Position numbers and translations under genes: made by a program. Positions 52,508 to 63,457 of a DNA stretch of 64,000 nucleotides are shown piece after piece. Where the stretch lies: the NCBI RefSeq assembly GCF_041320275.1, contig NZ_CP162023.1:1240001-1304000 (forward strand). Reading direction: 5' to 3'. This DNA is from Mumia sp. Pv4-285 (GTDB lineage Bacteria > Actinomycetota > Actinomycetes > Propionibacteriales > Nocardioidaceae). The notes under the pieces are model-generated. The model ran no database searches. It was given only the letters and a program-made list of their open reading frames with translations, and had not been told where the DNA came from. Numbering within the stretch: the stretch's first letter is position 1; each line of letters opens with the position of its first letter.

Positions 52508-54892
52508 TCAGGTCGCCGGGTTCAGCACCCAGTCCTTCACCTCCGGCATGTCCTCGAGGTGCTCCCGCACGTAGCGGTGGTGCTTCTCGAGCATCTGCCG
52601 GCAGTGCTCCCGCAGCTCCTGCGCGTTGGCCGGAGACGCCTTCGTGTTGTTGAGGACGTCCTCGACGAGCTGGTAGCGCGACATCTGGTTGAGCACCGTC
52701 ATGTCGAAGGGAGTCGTCGTCGTCCCCTGCTCGATGAACCCGCGGACGTGGAACCGGTCCGCGGTGGGGCGCCCGTGCACGAGCTTGTGGATCGCGCCGT
52801 GGTAGCCGTGGAATGCGAACAGCACGTCGACGTCGTCGGTGAACAGACCCGCGAAGTCGGAGGCGGACATCCCGTGCGGGTGATCCTTCTGACGCGGCAG
52901 CGTCATCAGGTCGACGACGTTGACGACCCGGAACGTGAGGTCCGGCACCCACTCCTTGAGCAGCTGGGCGGCCGCGACGGTCTCGGCGGTCGGGACGTCA
53001 CCGGCGCACGCCAGCACGATGTCGGGCGACTTGTCGCCGTCCTCGTTGCCGGCCCAGTCCCAGATGCCGGCACCCTTGGCGCAGTGCTCGGCCGCCTCGT
53101 CGATCGACAGGTACTGCAGGTGAGGCTGCTTGTCGATGGCGATCAGGTTCACGTACGACCGCGACCGGAAGCAGTGGTCGGCGACCGAGAGCAGGCAGTT
53201 GGCGTCCGGCGGCAGGTAGACGCGGGACACGGCGCCGCGCATGTTGAGCACGACGTTGATCAGGCCCGGCCCCTGGTGGGAGAACCCGTTGTGGTCGTTG
53301 CGCCAGGTCGTCGACGTCAGGAGGATGTTGAGGCTCGGGATCTTGGCCCGCCACGAGAGGTGGTTCGCCTCCTCGAGCCACTTCGCGTGCTGCACGGTCA
53401 TCGACGCGCTCACCATCGCGAACGACTCGTACGTCGCGAAGAGCCCGTGCCGGCCCGTGAGGTTGTAGCCCTCGAGCCAGCCCTGGCAGTTGTGCTCGCT
53501 CAGGACCTCCATCACGCGTCCGTCGCGCGAGAGCTTCACGTCGTCGGAGGTCACCCGTTCCATGAACGCGCGATCGCTCACCTCGAACACGGCACCGAGC
53601 CGGTTCGAGTTGGTCTCGTCCGGGCAGAACAGCCGGAAGTTGTCCGGGTTGTCGCGGTAGAGGTCGGCCATCATCGCGCCGAGGACGCGCGTGTTCTCGA
53701 AGCGCTCGGCGGCGGGATGGAGGACCTCGATCGCGTAGTCGCGGAACGGGCGCAGGGTGAGGTCCTTCGTGAGCACACCGCCGTTGGCTGCGGGGTTCGC
53801 ACTCATCCGCAGGTCGCCCTGAGGGTTGTTCGCCTCGATCTCGGCGCTGGGCCTCCCGCCGGGAAAGAGCTCCGCGGGGCCGTACGACTTCATCCACGCC
53901 TCGAGGAGCGCCAGGTGCTCGGGGTTCTCGCGGACGCCCGACAGCGGCACCTGGTGTGCACGCCAGGTGCCCTCGATCGTCACGCCGTCGACCTCGTGCG
54001 GGCCGGTCCAGCCCTTGGGTGTGCGCAGGACGATCATCGGCCACCGAGGCATCTCGCCGTCCCAGTCCCCGCCGCGCGCCGCGTCCTGGATGGCCTTGAT
54101 CTTGCCGTACGCCTCGGCGAGCACCGCCGCGAACCGGTGATGCATGCCGGGCAGGTCGTCGCCCTCGACCTCGAGCACCTCGTAGCCGTGTCCCGTGAAG
54201 ATGTCGCGAACGTCTTCGCGGCGTTTGCGACCCAGCACGGTCGGGCTCGCGATCTTGCCGTCGTTGAGGTGGAGGATCGGGAGCACAGCGCCGTCGCGTG
54301 CCGGATTGACGAACGAGATGCCCTTCCAGGAGCCCTCGAGCGGTCCGGTCTCGGCCTCGCCGTCGCCCACCACGGCCACGGTCAGGAGATCCGGGTTGTC
54401 GAAGACCGACCCGAACGCGTGGATCAGGACGTACCCGAGCTCGCCGCCCTCGTGGATCGAGCCGGGAGTCGTCACCGACACGTGGCTCGGGATCCCGCCG
54501 GGCGTGGAGAACTGCCGGCAGAGCCGGGTCAACCCGTCGGAGTCGAGGGAGACCTCCGGGTAGATCTCGGAGTAGGTGCCCTCGAGGTAGCCGGCCGCGA
54601 CGAGGGCGGGGCCGCCGTGGCCCGGCCCCGACAGGTAGATCGCCGACTGCCCGGTGTGCTGGATCAGCCTGTTCAGGTGGGCGTACACGAAGGACTGTCC
54701 CGGACTCGTGCCCCAGTGGCCGAGCAGCCGCGGCTTGATGTCGTCGGCCGACAGGGGACGCTCCAGGAGCACGTTGCTCTTGAGGTAGATCTGCGCGACG
54801 GTCAGGTAGTTGTTCGCGCGCCACCAGGCGTCGAGAGCGGCCACCTCGTCGTCGGTCGGGTCGGCAAGTGCCGGTGCGGTCGTCGCGTTCAT
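52508..54892 (-). CDS. xfp: Phosphoketolase
   Basis: 794 residues of the xylulose-5-phosphate/fructose-6-phosphate phosphoketolase family. The TPP motif G-D-G-E-A-E-T-G-P-L, the N-terminal S-G-P-G-H-G-G-P and E-H-N-C-Q-G-W are intact. It splits sugar phosphates to acetyl phosphate, and the acetate kinase gene lies 10 bases upstream in the same operon, so the pair yields acetate and ATP. ATG 54892 has GAGGAG about 7 bases upstream. Confidence 0.95.
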   Translation of the reverse strand: MNATTAPALADPTDDEVAALDAWWRANNYLTVAQIYLKSNVLLERPLSADDIKPRLLGHWGTSPGQSFVYAHLNRLIQHTGQSAIYLSGPGHGGPALVAAGYLEGTYSEIYPEVSLDSDGLTRLCRQFSTPGGIPSHVSVTTPGSIHEGGELGYVLIHAFGSVFDNPDLLTVAVVGDGEAETGPLEGSWKGISFVNPARDGAVLPILHLNDGKIASPTVLGRKRREDVRDIFTGHGYEVLEVEGDDLPGMHHRFAAVLAEAYGKIKAIQDAARGGDWDGEMPRWPMIVLRTPKGWTGPHEVDGVTIEGTWRAHQVPLSGVRENPEHLALLEAWMKSYGPAELFPGGRPSAEIEANNPQGDLRMSANPAANGGVLTKDLTLRPFRDYAIEVLHPAAERFENTRVLGAMMADLYRDNPDNFRLFCPDETNSNRLGAVFEVSDRAFMERVTSDDVKLSRDGRVMEVLSEHNCQGWLEGYNLTGRHGLFATYESFAMVSASMTVQHAKWLEEANHLSWRAKIPSLNILLTSTTWRNDHNGFSHQGPGLINVVLNMRGAVSRVYLPPDANCLLSVADHCFRSRSYVNLIAIDKQPHLQYLSIDEAAEHCAKGAGIWDWAGNEDGDKSPDIVLACAGDVPTAETVAAAQLLKEWVPDLTFRVVNVVDLMTLPRQKDHPHGMSASDFAGLFTDDVDVLFAFHGYHGAIHKLVHGRPTADRFHVRGFIEQGTTTTPFDMTVLNQMSRYQLVEDVLNNTKASPANAQELREHCRQMLEKHHRYVREHLEDMPEVKDWVLNPAT

Positions 54893-54902
54893 CGATTTCT
54901 CC

Positions 54903-56138
<1,236 letters not shown>

Positions 56139-56284
56139 CGATCCTCCTCGCGTGGGCGTCCCTGCCAGTCTGTCGTCGTGGGTTCTCGCGCGCACATCGA
56201 GGGACACGCGCCGACCGAGGGATGCGCCCGGCGCGTGTCGCACGCAGTCACTAGGCTGAGCGACAGCCGACGAGGAGGAATCGC

Positions 56285-56833
56285 ATGGTGCAGCAGCAGG
56301 GCAGGACCGGGTTGACGCTGGAGTATCCGCAGCATCTCGCCGACTTCGAGAACTACGCCGATGCGCAGCGCGCGGTGGACTACCTGTCCGACCAGAAGTT
56401 CCCCGTCCAGAACATCATGATCGTGGGCACGGACCTCAAGCAGGTCGAGCGCGTGACGGGCCGTCTGACCTGGGGCAAGGCGGCCGGCTACGGCGCCGCC
56501 ACGGGCGCGTGGTTCGGCGTGCTCCTGGGGCTGATCGTGGGCATCTTCGCCGAGCCGGGCCGGTGGTTCGCAGTGGTGCTGGCTGCGATGCTCTTCGGTC
56601 TCGTGTTCGGTGTCGTCTGGGGGCTGATCGGCTATGCGTTCACCGGTGGCCGCCGCGACTTCACGTCGATCTCGCAGGTCGTGGCGTCGCGCTACGAGCT
56701 GCTGGTGGAGCACAAGCACCTCGCAGAAGGCCAGCGCGTCCTCGCGGGACTGACCCGTCCGGGGACCCAGCAGCCGGCACCGCAGTCGCCCACGGCGCCG
56801 CCGCAGTCGCCGACCGCGCCGCCGGGAGCGTGA
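56285..56833 (+). CDS. General stress protein, YflT/GSP17M-like
   Basis: 182 residues. An N-terminal domain (15-60) resembles YflT (D-F-E-N-Y-A-D-A-Q-R-A-V-D). Two helices lie at about 68-88 and 95-117 with Gly-rich loops, followed by a Pro-rich tail. Start ATG 56285 has GAGGAGGAA six bases upstream; TAGGCT at 56252-56257 is a possible -10 with a short leader. It may sense envelope stress; the precise role is unknown. Confidence 0.78.
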   Translation: MVQQQGRTGLTLEYPQHLADFENYADAQRAVDYLSDQKFPVQNIMIVGTDLKQVERVTGRLTWGKAAGYGAATGAWFGVLLGLIVGIFAEPGRWFAVVLAAMLFGLVFGVVWGLIGYAFTGGRRDFTSISQVVASRYELLVEHKHLAEGQRVLAGLTRPGTQQPAPQSPTAPPQSPTAPPGA

Positions 56834-57888
56834 CCGGCGGAGTGGTCCAGCAGGCGGCCGAAGCCCTCGAGTGGCAGGCGCGCCAGTGCGGAAGCCTCGG
56901 CTCACCCATGTACGCCGGCCTGCTCGCCGCTCTCGCCGGTGACGTCAACGCCGGTGGGCCCACTCGCGCGGTCTTCGACGAGGTGGTCGCTGACGATGCG
57001 GCCCCGCCGGCAGCACTCGGTCTGCGCCTCGTCGGCGGACTCCACCGGCTCGTGCTCGACGGCGAGGCCCCGAGCCTCGAGGAGCACTACCCGAGCGTCG
57101 GAGGCAGGTGGGACCTTGCGGCGGCCCTGCCCGCGGTTCTCGCCGTCGTCGACCAGCATCGCGACGCGCTCCGTCAGGCGCTCGACAGGGTGCCTCAGAC
57201 CAACGAGGTCGGACGCTCGGCCGCGCTCGTCGGCGGGCTCCTTCGCGTCGCCGACAGGTTCGCTCTGCCGGTCCGGCTCATCGAGATCGGCGCGAGTGGG
57301 GGGCTGAACCTGCGTGCGGACCACTTCCGGTTCAGCTCGCCGCGGGGTTGGTGGGGCCCGGTGGACTCGCCCGTGGTGATGGACGGCGCCTGGGCAGGGC
57401 TCACGCCCGCGGTGGACGCCCCGCTCGAGGTGGTGGAGCGACGGGGCTTCGACCTCGCCCCGCTCGACCCGACCCGCATCGACGACCGTCGCACCCTCGA
57501 GGCGTACACGTGGCCCGACATGACAGAGCGCCTCGCGCGCCTGCGAGCGGCGTGCGAGGTCGCCGCGGAGGTCCCGGCCGTGCTGGAGCGGTGCAGCGCG
57601 GCCGACGGTCTCGACGGCGTCGAGCTCGAGCAGGGGACGGCGACCGTGCTGTGGCACTCGGTCACCTGGATGTACGTCGCGGACGACGAGCGTGAGCGGA
57701 TCGACGCCCGCGTCGCCGAGCTGGCGCAGGACGCCGGCCCGGACCGTGTCCTCGCCAGGGTCACGCTCGAGCCCGACGGGCGAGCCGACGGTCCGTACCC
57801 TGTCCTGCTCACGACCTGGCCGTTCGGGGAGGCCACGGTCATCGGTCACGCTCCCGCGCACGGCCTCCCGACGACGTGGACGGGGTGA
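56830..57888 (+). CDS. DUF2332 protein
   Basis: 352 residues. R-L-I-E-I-G-A-S-G-G-L-N-L with the long conserved helices is a DUF2332 hallmark; a distant methyltransferase-like core has been suggested. GTG 56830 overlaps the previous stop by 4 bases. Function unknown. Confidence 0.85.
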   Translation: MTGGVVQQAAEALEWQARQCGSLGSPMYAGLLAALAGDVNAGGPTRAVFDEVVADDAAPPAALGLRLVGGLHRLVLDGEAPSLEEHYPSVGGRWDLAAALPAVLAVVDQHRDALRQALDRVPQTNEVGRSAALVGGLLRVADRFALPVRLIEIGASGGLNLRADHFRFSSPRGWWGPVDSPVVMDGAWAGLTPAVDAPLEVVERRGFDLAPLDPTRIDDRRTLEAYTWPDMTERLARLRAACEVAAEVPAVLERCSAADGLDGVELEQGTATVLWHSVTWMYVADDERERIDARVAELAQDAGPDRVLARVTLEPDGRADGPYPVLLTTWPFGEATVIGHAPAHGLPTTWTG

Positions 57889-58463
57889 CGGAGATGGCGA
57901 GCTCGTTGTGGATGGTGCGGCACGGACCCACCGAGTGGGCGGAGAACGGCCGGCACACCAGCCGTACCGACCTCCCGCTGCTGCCCGTCGGCGAGGAGCG
58001 TGCGCGCGAGCTCGCACCACGCCTGGCCGGCACCGAGTTCGCGCAGGTCCTCACGAGCCCCAGGCTGCGGGCGCGCCGTACGGCCGAGCTCGCGGGCTTC
58101 CCTGACGCCCAGGTCGAGCCCGACCTGGCGGAGTGGGACTACGGCGCGTACGAAGGGCTCACGACGCCGCAGATCCGCGAGACGGTGCCCGGCTGGACGG
58201 TCTGGAGCAACGGCGCGGAGGCCGCGGGGGGCGAGAGCGCCGACGAGATCGCGACGCGGCTCGACCGGGTCGTCGAACGCGTCCGCGCCGGAGACGGGCC
58301 CGCCCTGGTCTTCGGACACGGTCACGCGCTCCGTGCCCTCGCGGCGCGCTTTCTCGACGAACCCGTGCGTTTCGGGGCGCGTCTCGCGCTCGGGACGGCG
58401 ACACTGTCGATCCTCGGGTACGAGCACGGCTCGGACCCGGTCGTCGAGCGCTGGAACGCCTGA
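57885..58463 (+). CDS. Histidine phosphatase (phosphoglycerate-mutase-like)
   Basis: 192 residues. The R-H-G motif lies near the N-terminus and the second His sits in G-H-G-H-A-L-R. Without the second-domain extension it is a phosphatase rather than a mutase. GTG 57885 overlaps the previous stop by 4 bases; ATG 57894 is an alternative. Confidence 0.87.
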   Translation: MTEMASSLWMVRHGPTEWAENGRHTSRTDLPLLPVGEERARELAPRLAGTEFAQVLTSPRLRARRTAELAGFPDAQVEPDLAEWDYGAYEGLTTPQIRETVPGWTVWSNGAEAAGGESADEIATRLDRVVERVRAGDGPALVFGHGHALRALAARFLDEPVRFGARLALGTATLSILGYEHGSDPVVERWNA

Positions 58464-58478
58464 GCACGGAGAAGGACC

Positions 58479-59684
58479 ATGGAGTCACTGTTCTGGATCG
58501 TGCTGGTGGCGGCGATCGCGCCGGTCGTGGCCGCTGCCGTGCCGCGCCGGCTCGTCCCGGAGGTCGTCCTGCTGCTGGTCGGCGGCATCCTCGTCGGTCC
58601 GTTCGGCCTCGAGCTCGCGGAGGTCGACGCCCCGATCGAGCTGCTGAACGAGCTCGGGCTGGGGATGCTCTTCCTCCTGGCCGGGTACGAGATCGAGGTC
58701 GACGAGCTGCGGGGCAGGGGCGGCCGTCGCGCACTCGGCACGTGGCTGGTGTGCCTGGCGCTCGCCTTCGTGACGATCTCGGTCCTCGGCACGCAGAACG
58801 AGCAGCACGCGGAGACGGCCGTGGCGATCGCGCTCACCTCGACCGCGCTGGGCACCCTGCTGCCGATCCTGAAGGACATGCAGCTCATGGGCACGCGGTT
58901 CGGCAGGACGGTCGTGAACCACGGCACGTTCGGCGAGCTCGGTCCGGTGCTGGCGATGGCGATCCTTCTCGGCGTCAACAGTCCGGAGCGTTCGCTGGTC
59001 ACGCTCGTGGTCTTCGTCGGGGCCGCGCTCCTCGTCGCGGCGGTCCCGACACGCCTGTTCCCTCGCGCCCGGATCGTGCCCGGACTCGTGCGCGCGGGCG
59101 CGGAGACCACCGCGCAGACGACGGTGCGATTCACCGTGCTTCTCCTCGTCACGCTCAGCATGATCGCGATCGTCTTCGAGCTCGACACGATCCTGGGGGC
59201 GTTCGCGGCCGGGTTCATCCTCCGCCGTGTGCTCCCCGGTGGTGACGAGCGTCTCGAGACGAAGCTCGACGGGCTCGCGTTCGGGTTCCTCATCCCGATC
59301 TTCTTCGTCACCTCGGGGATGGCGATCGACCCGGCTGCCATCGCCGAGGCGCCGATGGTCATGATCACGTTCGTCCTGCTCATCCTGCTGGTGCGCGGCG
59401 GCCCGGTCCTGGTGGAGACGCTGCGCCAGCGCGAACCCGACGGGACGAAGAGCTTCGACACCCGTGACTCCGTGCGGGTGGCGCTGTGGGCATCGACCGG
59501 CCTCCCGCTCATCGTCGCGGTGAGCCAGGTCGCCGTCGACGCGGGGGAGATGACGTCGGCGACGGCGTCGATCCTCGTCGCGGGTGGTGCCGTCACCGTG
59601 CTGCTGCTGCCGATGACGGCGACGCTGATCCACCTGCGGAGGCCGACCCACCAGCAAGGAGTCTCGCCCGATCGGTCATCATGA
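58479..59684 (+). CDS. Cation:proton antiporter (CPA2/KefB type)
   Basis: 401 residues, about 11-12 helices. Family features are the N-terminal V-P-E-V-V-L-L-L-V-G-G-I and the E-L-D-T-I-L-G-A-F-A-A-G motif in helix 9. ATG 58479 has GGAGAAGGA 2 bases upstream. Probably K+ or Na+ exchange in exchange for protons, relevant to pH or osmotic stress. Confidence 0.87.
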   Translation: MESLFWIVLVAAIAPVVAAAVPRRLVPEVVLLLVGGILVGPFGLELAEVDAPIELLNELGLGMLFLLAGYEIEVDELRGRGGRRALGTWLVCLALAFVTISVLGTQNEQHAETAVAIALTSTALGTLLPILKDMQLMGTRFGRTVVNHGTFGELGPVLAMAILLGVNSPERSLVTLVVFVGAALLVAAVPTRLFPRARIVPGLVRAGAETTAQTTVRFTVLLLVTLSMIAIVFELDTILGAFAAGFILRRVLPGGDERLETKLDGLAFGFLIPIFFVTSGMAIDPAAIAEAPMVMITFVLLILLVRGGPVLVETLRQREPDGTKSFDTRDSVRVALWASTGLPLIVAVSQVAVDAGEMTSATASILVAGGAVTVLLLPMTATLIHLRRPTHQQGVSPDRSS

Positions 59685-59721
59685 CTGCGCACCTGCAGTC
59701 CCCCTGACGCGAGGAGTCCCC

Positions 59722-60255
59722 ATGCAGTTCGGTCGCAGCTACGAGGAGTTCGAGGTCGGCGCGACCTACAAGCACTGGCCTGGCAAGACGGTGACCGAGT
59801 ACGACGACCACCTCTTCTGCCTGCTGACGATGAACCACCACCCGCTCCACATGGACGTGAACTACGCGGAGAAGACCACGCAGTTCGGTCAGAACGTGGT
59901 CGTGGGCAACTACGTCTACTCGATCCTGCTCGGCATGAGCGTTCCCGACATCTCGGGCAAGGCGATCGCGAACCTCGAGATCGAGTCTCTGCGCCACGTC
60001 GCGCCGACCTTCCACGGCGACACGATCTACGGCCAGACCACGGTGCTCGACAAGTGGGAGAGCACCTCGAAGGACGACCGCGGCGTCGTCTACGTCGAGA
60101 CGATCGGCTACAACCAGGACGGCAAGGTCGTCTGCATCTTCCGTCGCAAGGTCATGGTCCCGAAGGACAACTACCTCGAGGCGCGCGGCGGTGAGCAGCC
60201 CGGTCGTCCGGTGCCGCAGGCCGACAAGAACTGGCCCGGCCCGACCGCAGAGTGA
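59722..60255 (+). CDS. MaoC-like dehydratase
   Basis: 177 residues with a hot-dog fold, F-E-V-G-A, and the N-H-H-P-L-H-M-D catalytic motif. Long form resembles mesaconyl-CoA hydratases or Rv2499c (leucine catabolism). A CitE-like lyase and acyl-CoA dehydrogenase at 47421-49652 are natural partners though 10 kb away. ATG 59722 has GAGGAG 7 bases upstream. Confidence 0.88.
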   Translation: MQFGRSYEEFEVGATYKHWPGKTVTEYDDHLFCLLTMNHHPLHMDVNYAEKTTQFGQNVVVGNYVYSILLGMSVPDISGKAIANLEIESLRHVAPTFHGDTIYGQTTVLDKWESTSKDDRGVVYVETIGYNQDGKVVCIFRRKVMVPKDNYLEARGGEQPGRPVPQADKNWPGPTAE

Positions 60256-60281
60256 TGTACGTCACGCAATAATGGATTTCG

Positions 60282-60294
60282 CGCAACACTTGCG
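60282..60294. promoter_or_regulatory. Candidate MarR operator
   Basis: CGCAACACTTGCG has 5-base arms and a 3-base centre. It lies directly upstream of TAGTAT (60302-60307), the -10 of the MarR gene, so binding would block polymerase. Autoregulation of the MarR/MFS pair is the likely role. Confidence 0.55.
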
Positions 60295-60313
60295 TCCGCG
60301 TTAGTATTTGCGG

Positions 60314-60763
60314 GTGACAACACCCGAGTCTCTCGCCGGCCACCTGGAGGAGTTCTTCCTCCAGGTGGCTGCGTGCTGTGAGGACGAGGGGCTCGACGCC
60401 TTCGTCGAAGCCGAGCTCTCCGCCACGCAGGTGCGCACGCTTCTGCTGGTCTCGTCCCGCCCGGGCGACACGCAGATCACCGACATCGCGCGTGCGCTCG
60501 GGATCTCGGTCGCTGCTGCCGGTCGGGCCGTGGACCAGCTGGTCGGCGTCGGGCTGACGAGCCGCCATGAGTGCCAGCAGGACCGTCGTGTGCGGGTCGT
60601 CACTCTCACCGACGAGGGACGTGACCTCGTCGGTCGACAGCTCAGGACGAAGCGGGCTGCCCTGCTAGAAATCGTTCGCGATCTGTCCGAACCCACACGT
60701 AGCCTTCTTGATCGTGCGCTAACAGCAGCGATCGCCGAACGCCAACCCACCACCCCCGGGTAA
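60314..60763 (+). CDS. MarR-family regulator
   Basis: 149 residues with a winged HTH (I-A-R-A-L-G-I-S-V-A-A-A-G-R-A-V-D-Q-L, then Q-D-R-R-V-R-V-V-T-L-T). It lies 14 bases before the MFS transporter gene and likely represses it until a drug or metabolite binds. GTG 60314 has TAGTAT six bases upstream; TTG 60308 is less likely. Confidence 0.88.
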   Translation: MTTPESLAGHLEEFFLQVAACCEDEGLDAFVEAELSATQVRTLLLVSSRPGDTQITDIARALGISVAAAGRAVDQLVGVGLTSRHECQQDRRVRVVTLTDEGRDLVGRQLRTKRAALLEIVRDLSEPTRSLLDRALTAAIAERQPTTPG

Positions 60764-60777
60764 GGAACCGCTTTTTC

Positions 60778-62397
60778 ATGAGTCAAGACATCCAATCCGC
60801 GCCGGGCGGCGTGCCCGGCGACGTGGACCCGCAGAGCGACAAGCTCGACGCGGCAGTCCTCAAGATCGCCGGCGTGGTCGTGCTCGGCGCGATCATGTCG
60901 ATCCTCGACATCACCGTCGTCAGCGTCGCGCTGCCGACGTTCCAGTCCGAGTTCGACGCGACCTATGCCGAGGTCGCCTGGACGATGACGGCCTACACGC
61001 TCGCGCTCGCGACCGTCATCCCACTGACAGGGTGGGCTGCTGATCGTTTCGGCACGAAGCGTCTCTACATGACGGCGCTGACCCTCTTCACCCTCGGCTC
61101 CGTGCTCTGCAGCCTCGCCGGCGGCATCACCGAGCTGGTCGCGTTCCGCGTGGTCCAGGGCCTGGGCGGCGGCATGCTGATGCCGCTCGGCATGACGATC
61201 ATGACCCGCGCCGCCGGCCCTCACCGGATCGGTCGCGTCATGGCCGTGCTGGGCGTCCCGATGCTGCTCGGCCCGATCCTCGGTCCGATCATCGGCGGCT
61301 GGCTCATCGAGAGCCTCACCTGGCACTGGATCTTCCTGATCAACCTGCCGATCGGCATCATCGCGCTCGTCTACGCGTGGCGCGTGCTTCCCAAGGACTC
61401 GCCCGAGCCGTCGGAGTCCTTCGACTGGACCGGCATGATCCTGTTGTCGCCTGGTCTCGCACTCTTCCTGTTCGGTGTCTCCTCGATCCCCGAGGAGGGC
61501 ACCATCTGGGCGACCAAGGTGCTGGTGACGTCGGCGATCGGCGCCGCGCTCATCGTGGCCTTCGTGTTCCACGCCTTCCGGCCGGAGCACCCGCTGGTCG
61601 ACCTGCGCCTCTTCAAGCACCGCAACCTGACGGTGGCCGTGATCACCATGGCTGCCTTCGCGATCGCGTTCTTCGGGGCGAGCATCCTGTTCGCGGCGTA
61701 CTTCCTTCAGGTGCGCGGTGAGACGACCCTGATGGCCGGCTTCCTCCTCGTCCCGCAGGGCATCGGCGCGATGCTCACGATGCCGATCGGCGGCATGCTG
61801 ACCGACAAGATCGGTCCCGGCAAGATCGTGCTGACCGGCCTTGCGCTGACCGCTGCGGGCATGGCGGTGTTCACCCAGGTCGCCGCGGACACCTCCTACT
61901 GGATCCTGCTGCCGGGTCTGTTCGTGATGGGTCTCGGCATGGGTCTCACGATGATGCCGACGATGACGGCGGCGCTCGCAACCCTGACCGACCACACGAT
62001 CGCCCGGGGCTCGACGCTGATGAACATCGTCCAGCAGGTCGCGGCGTCGATCGGCACGGCGGTGTTCTCGGTGGTGCTGACCAACCAGCTCAAGGCGGGG
62101 GAGAAGCTCGGCGACCTCCTCCAGCTGCCGCCCGGCACCCCGAGCGAGATCACCGACGCGTCGCTCGCGAACGCGGCCATCGGCTCGCGCACCGTGCCCG
62201 AGCTGTTCGACATGCTGTCGGGTGCGGGGCTACTGCAGCGAGGGTTCGCGGAGGCGGCTGACGCGTTCGGCGTGACGTTCGTCCTCGCGACGGTGCTCAT
62301 CGCGCTCACGCTGATCCCGGCGGCGTTCCTGCCGCGCAAGAAGATCGAGCGAGAGGTCGAGGAGGGCGCAGCGGCGGCCCCGATCGTCATGCACTGA
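60778..62397 (+). CDS. MFS multidrug exporter, DHA2 (EmrB/QacA) type
   Basis: 539 residues, about 14 helices. Motif A-like G-W-A-A-D-R-F-G-T-K-R and motif C-like G-P-I-L-G-P-I-I-G-G are present, as is the D-I-T-V-V motif of helix 1. ATG 60778 has AAGGAA about 11 bases upstream. Co-transcribed with the MarR gene. Confidence 0.9.
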   Translation: MSQDIQSAPGGVPGDVDPQSDKLDAAVLKIAGVVVLGAIMSILDITVVSVALPTFQSEFDATYAEVAWTMTAYTLALATVIPLTGWAADRFGTKRLYMTALTLFTLGSVLCSLAGGITELVAFRVVQGLGGGMLMPLGMTIMTRAAGPHRIGRVMAVLGVPMLLGPILGPIIGGWLIESLTWHWIFLINLPIGIIALVYAWRVLPKDSPEPSESFDWTGMILLSPGLALFLFGVSSIPEEGTIWATKVLVTSAIGAALIVAFVFHAFRPEHPLVDLRLFKHRNLTVAVITMAAFAIAFFGASILFAAYFLQVRGETTLMAGFLLVPQGIGAMLTMPIGGMLTDKIGPGKIVLTGLALTAAGMAVFTQVAADTSYWILLPGLFVMGLGMGLTMMPTMTAALATLTDHTIARGSTLMNIVQQVAASIGTAVFSVVLTNQLKAGEKLGDLLQLPPGTPSEITDASLANAAIGSRTVPELFDMLSGAGLLQRGFAEAADAFGVTFVLATVLIALTLIPAAFLPRKKIEREVEEGAAAAPIVMH

Positions 62398-62417
62398 GGT
62401 TCGACCCGCACCACCCA

Positions 62418-62474
62418 TCGGCGGTGAGTCTGCCGTCACCAGCACCTGTCTGGTGACGGTCGGCTCACCGCCGA
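62418..62474. terminator. Two-part hairpin terminator
   Basis: An outer 11-base arm (62418-62428 with 62464-62474) and an inner 10-base arm (62433-62442 with 62450-62459) follow the MFS stop. Confidence 0.8.
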
Positions 62475-62503
62475 TCTCGTTGCGCGGCCGGTAGCCTGGC
62501 GGC

Positions 62504-63343
62504 GTGCTCATCGACCTCCACACCCACTCCCGCCGCTCCGACGGCACCGACAGCCCGACGGAGCTCGTGGAGAACGCGGCCCGGGCGGGACTCGACGTGG
62601 TCGCGCTCACGGACCACGACGCGATGACCGGGTGGGACGAGGCGCAGGTCGCTGCTGACAGGGTCGGCATCACGTTGGTCAAGGGGCTCGAGATCTCCTG
62701 CCGGTTCCACCACAAGGGTGTCCACCTTCTCGGCTACGAGCCTGACCCGACGGACGCGGCGCTCCTCGTCGAGCTCGAGCGGGTGCTCGGCGGACGCCAG
62801 GACCGGCTCCCTCGTACGATCGCCCGCCTCCAGGACCTCGGCATCGACATCACCGAGGCGGACGTGCTCATGGTGTCCGGCGACGCCGCCGCGACCGGAC
62901 GGCCGCACGTCGCGGACGCGCTGATCGCGAAGGGCGTCGTCGTCAACCGCGACGAGGCGTTCGAGCGGTTCCTGATGCCCGGACGCCCGGCGTACGTCGA
63001 CCGGTACGCCGCGGACCTCGAGTCCATGATCCGTCTGCTCGTCGATGCAGGCGGTCGTCCCGTGATCGCCCATCCGTGGACGCGGCAGAGCCGTTCGGTG
63101 CTCACGGTCGAGAACCTCGCGAAGCTCGTCGACGTCGGGCTGGTCGGGCTCGAGGTCGACCACAACGACCACGACGCCGACACCCGGACCCGGCTGCGCG
63201 CCATCGCGCATGAGCTCGACCTCGTGGTCACCGGGTCGAGCGACTACCACGGCACGGGCAAGATCGGGTACGACCTGGGCGTGAACACCACCGCCCCCGA
63301 CCAGGCGGCGCGCCTGCTCGGTGACCGCGTCCCCCTCTTCTGA
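62504..63343 (+). CDS. PHP-family phosphoesterase (RNase AM/YciV-like)
   Basis: 279 residues. PHP metal motifs D-L-H-T-H-S, T-D-H-D, H-P and G-S-S-D-Y-H-G are intact. Length and motifs resemble 3',5'-nucleoside bisphosphate phosphatases of the YciV/TrpH group. GTG 62504 has TAGCCT six bases upstream. Confidence 0.87.
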   Translation: MLIDLHTHSRRSDGTDSPTELVENAARAGLDVVALTDHDAMTGWDEAQVAADRVGITLVKGLEISCRFHHKGVHLLGYEPDPTDAALLVELERVLGGRQDRLPRTIARLQDLGIDITEADVLMVSGDAAATGRPHVADALIAKGVVVNRDEAFERFLMPGRPAYVDRYAADLESMIRLLVDAGGRPVIAHPWTRQSRSVLTVENLAKLVDVGLVGLEVDHNDHDADTRTRLRAIAHELDLVVTGSSDYHGTGKIGYDLGVNTTAPDQAARLLGDRVPLF

Positions 63344-63457
63344 CCGCGAGCCGGTCTCTCTGCGACCGCGAGCCACTTTCTGCGCGACGGCGAGGCATTC
63401 GCCGCGCCTGTGAGTGAAACCCGCGACCGGGGCCGGGTTGTTACGTACGCTTCCGGG

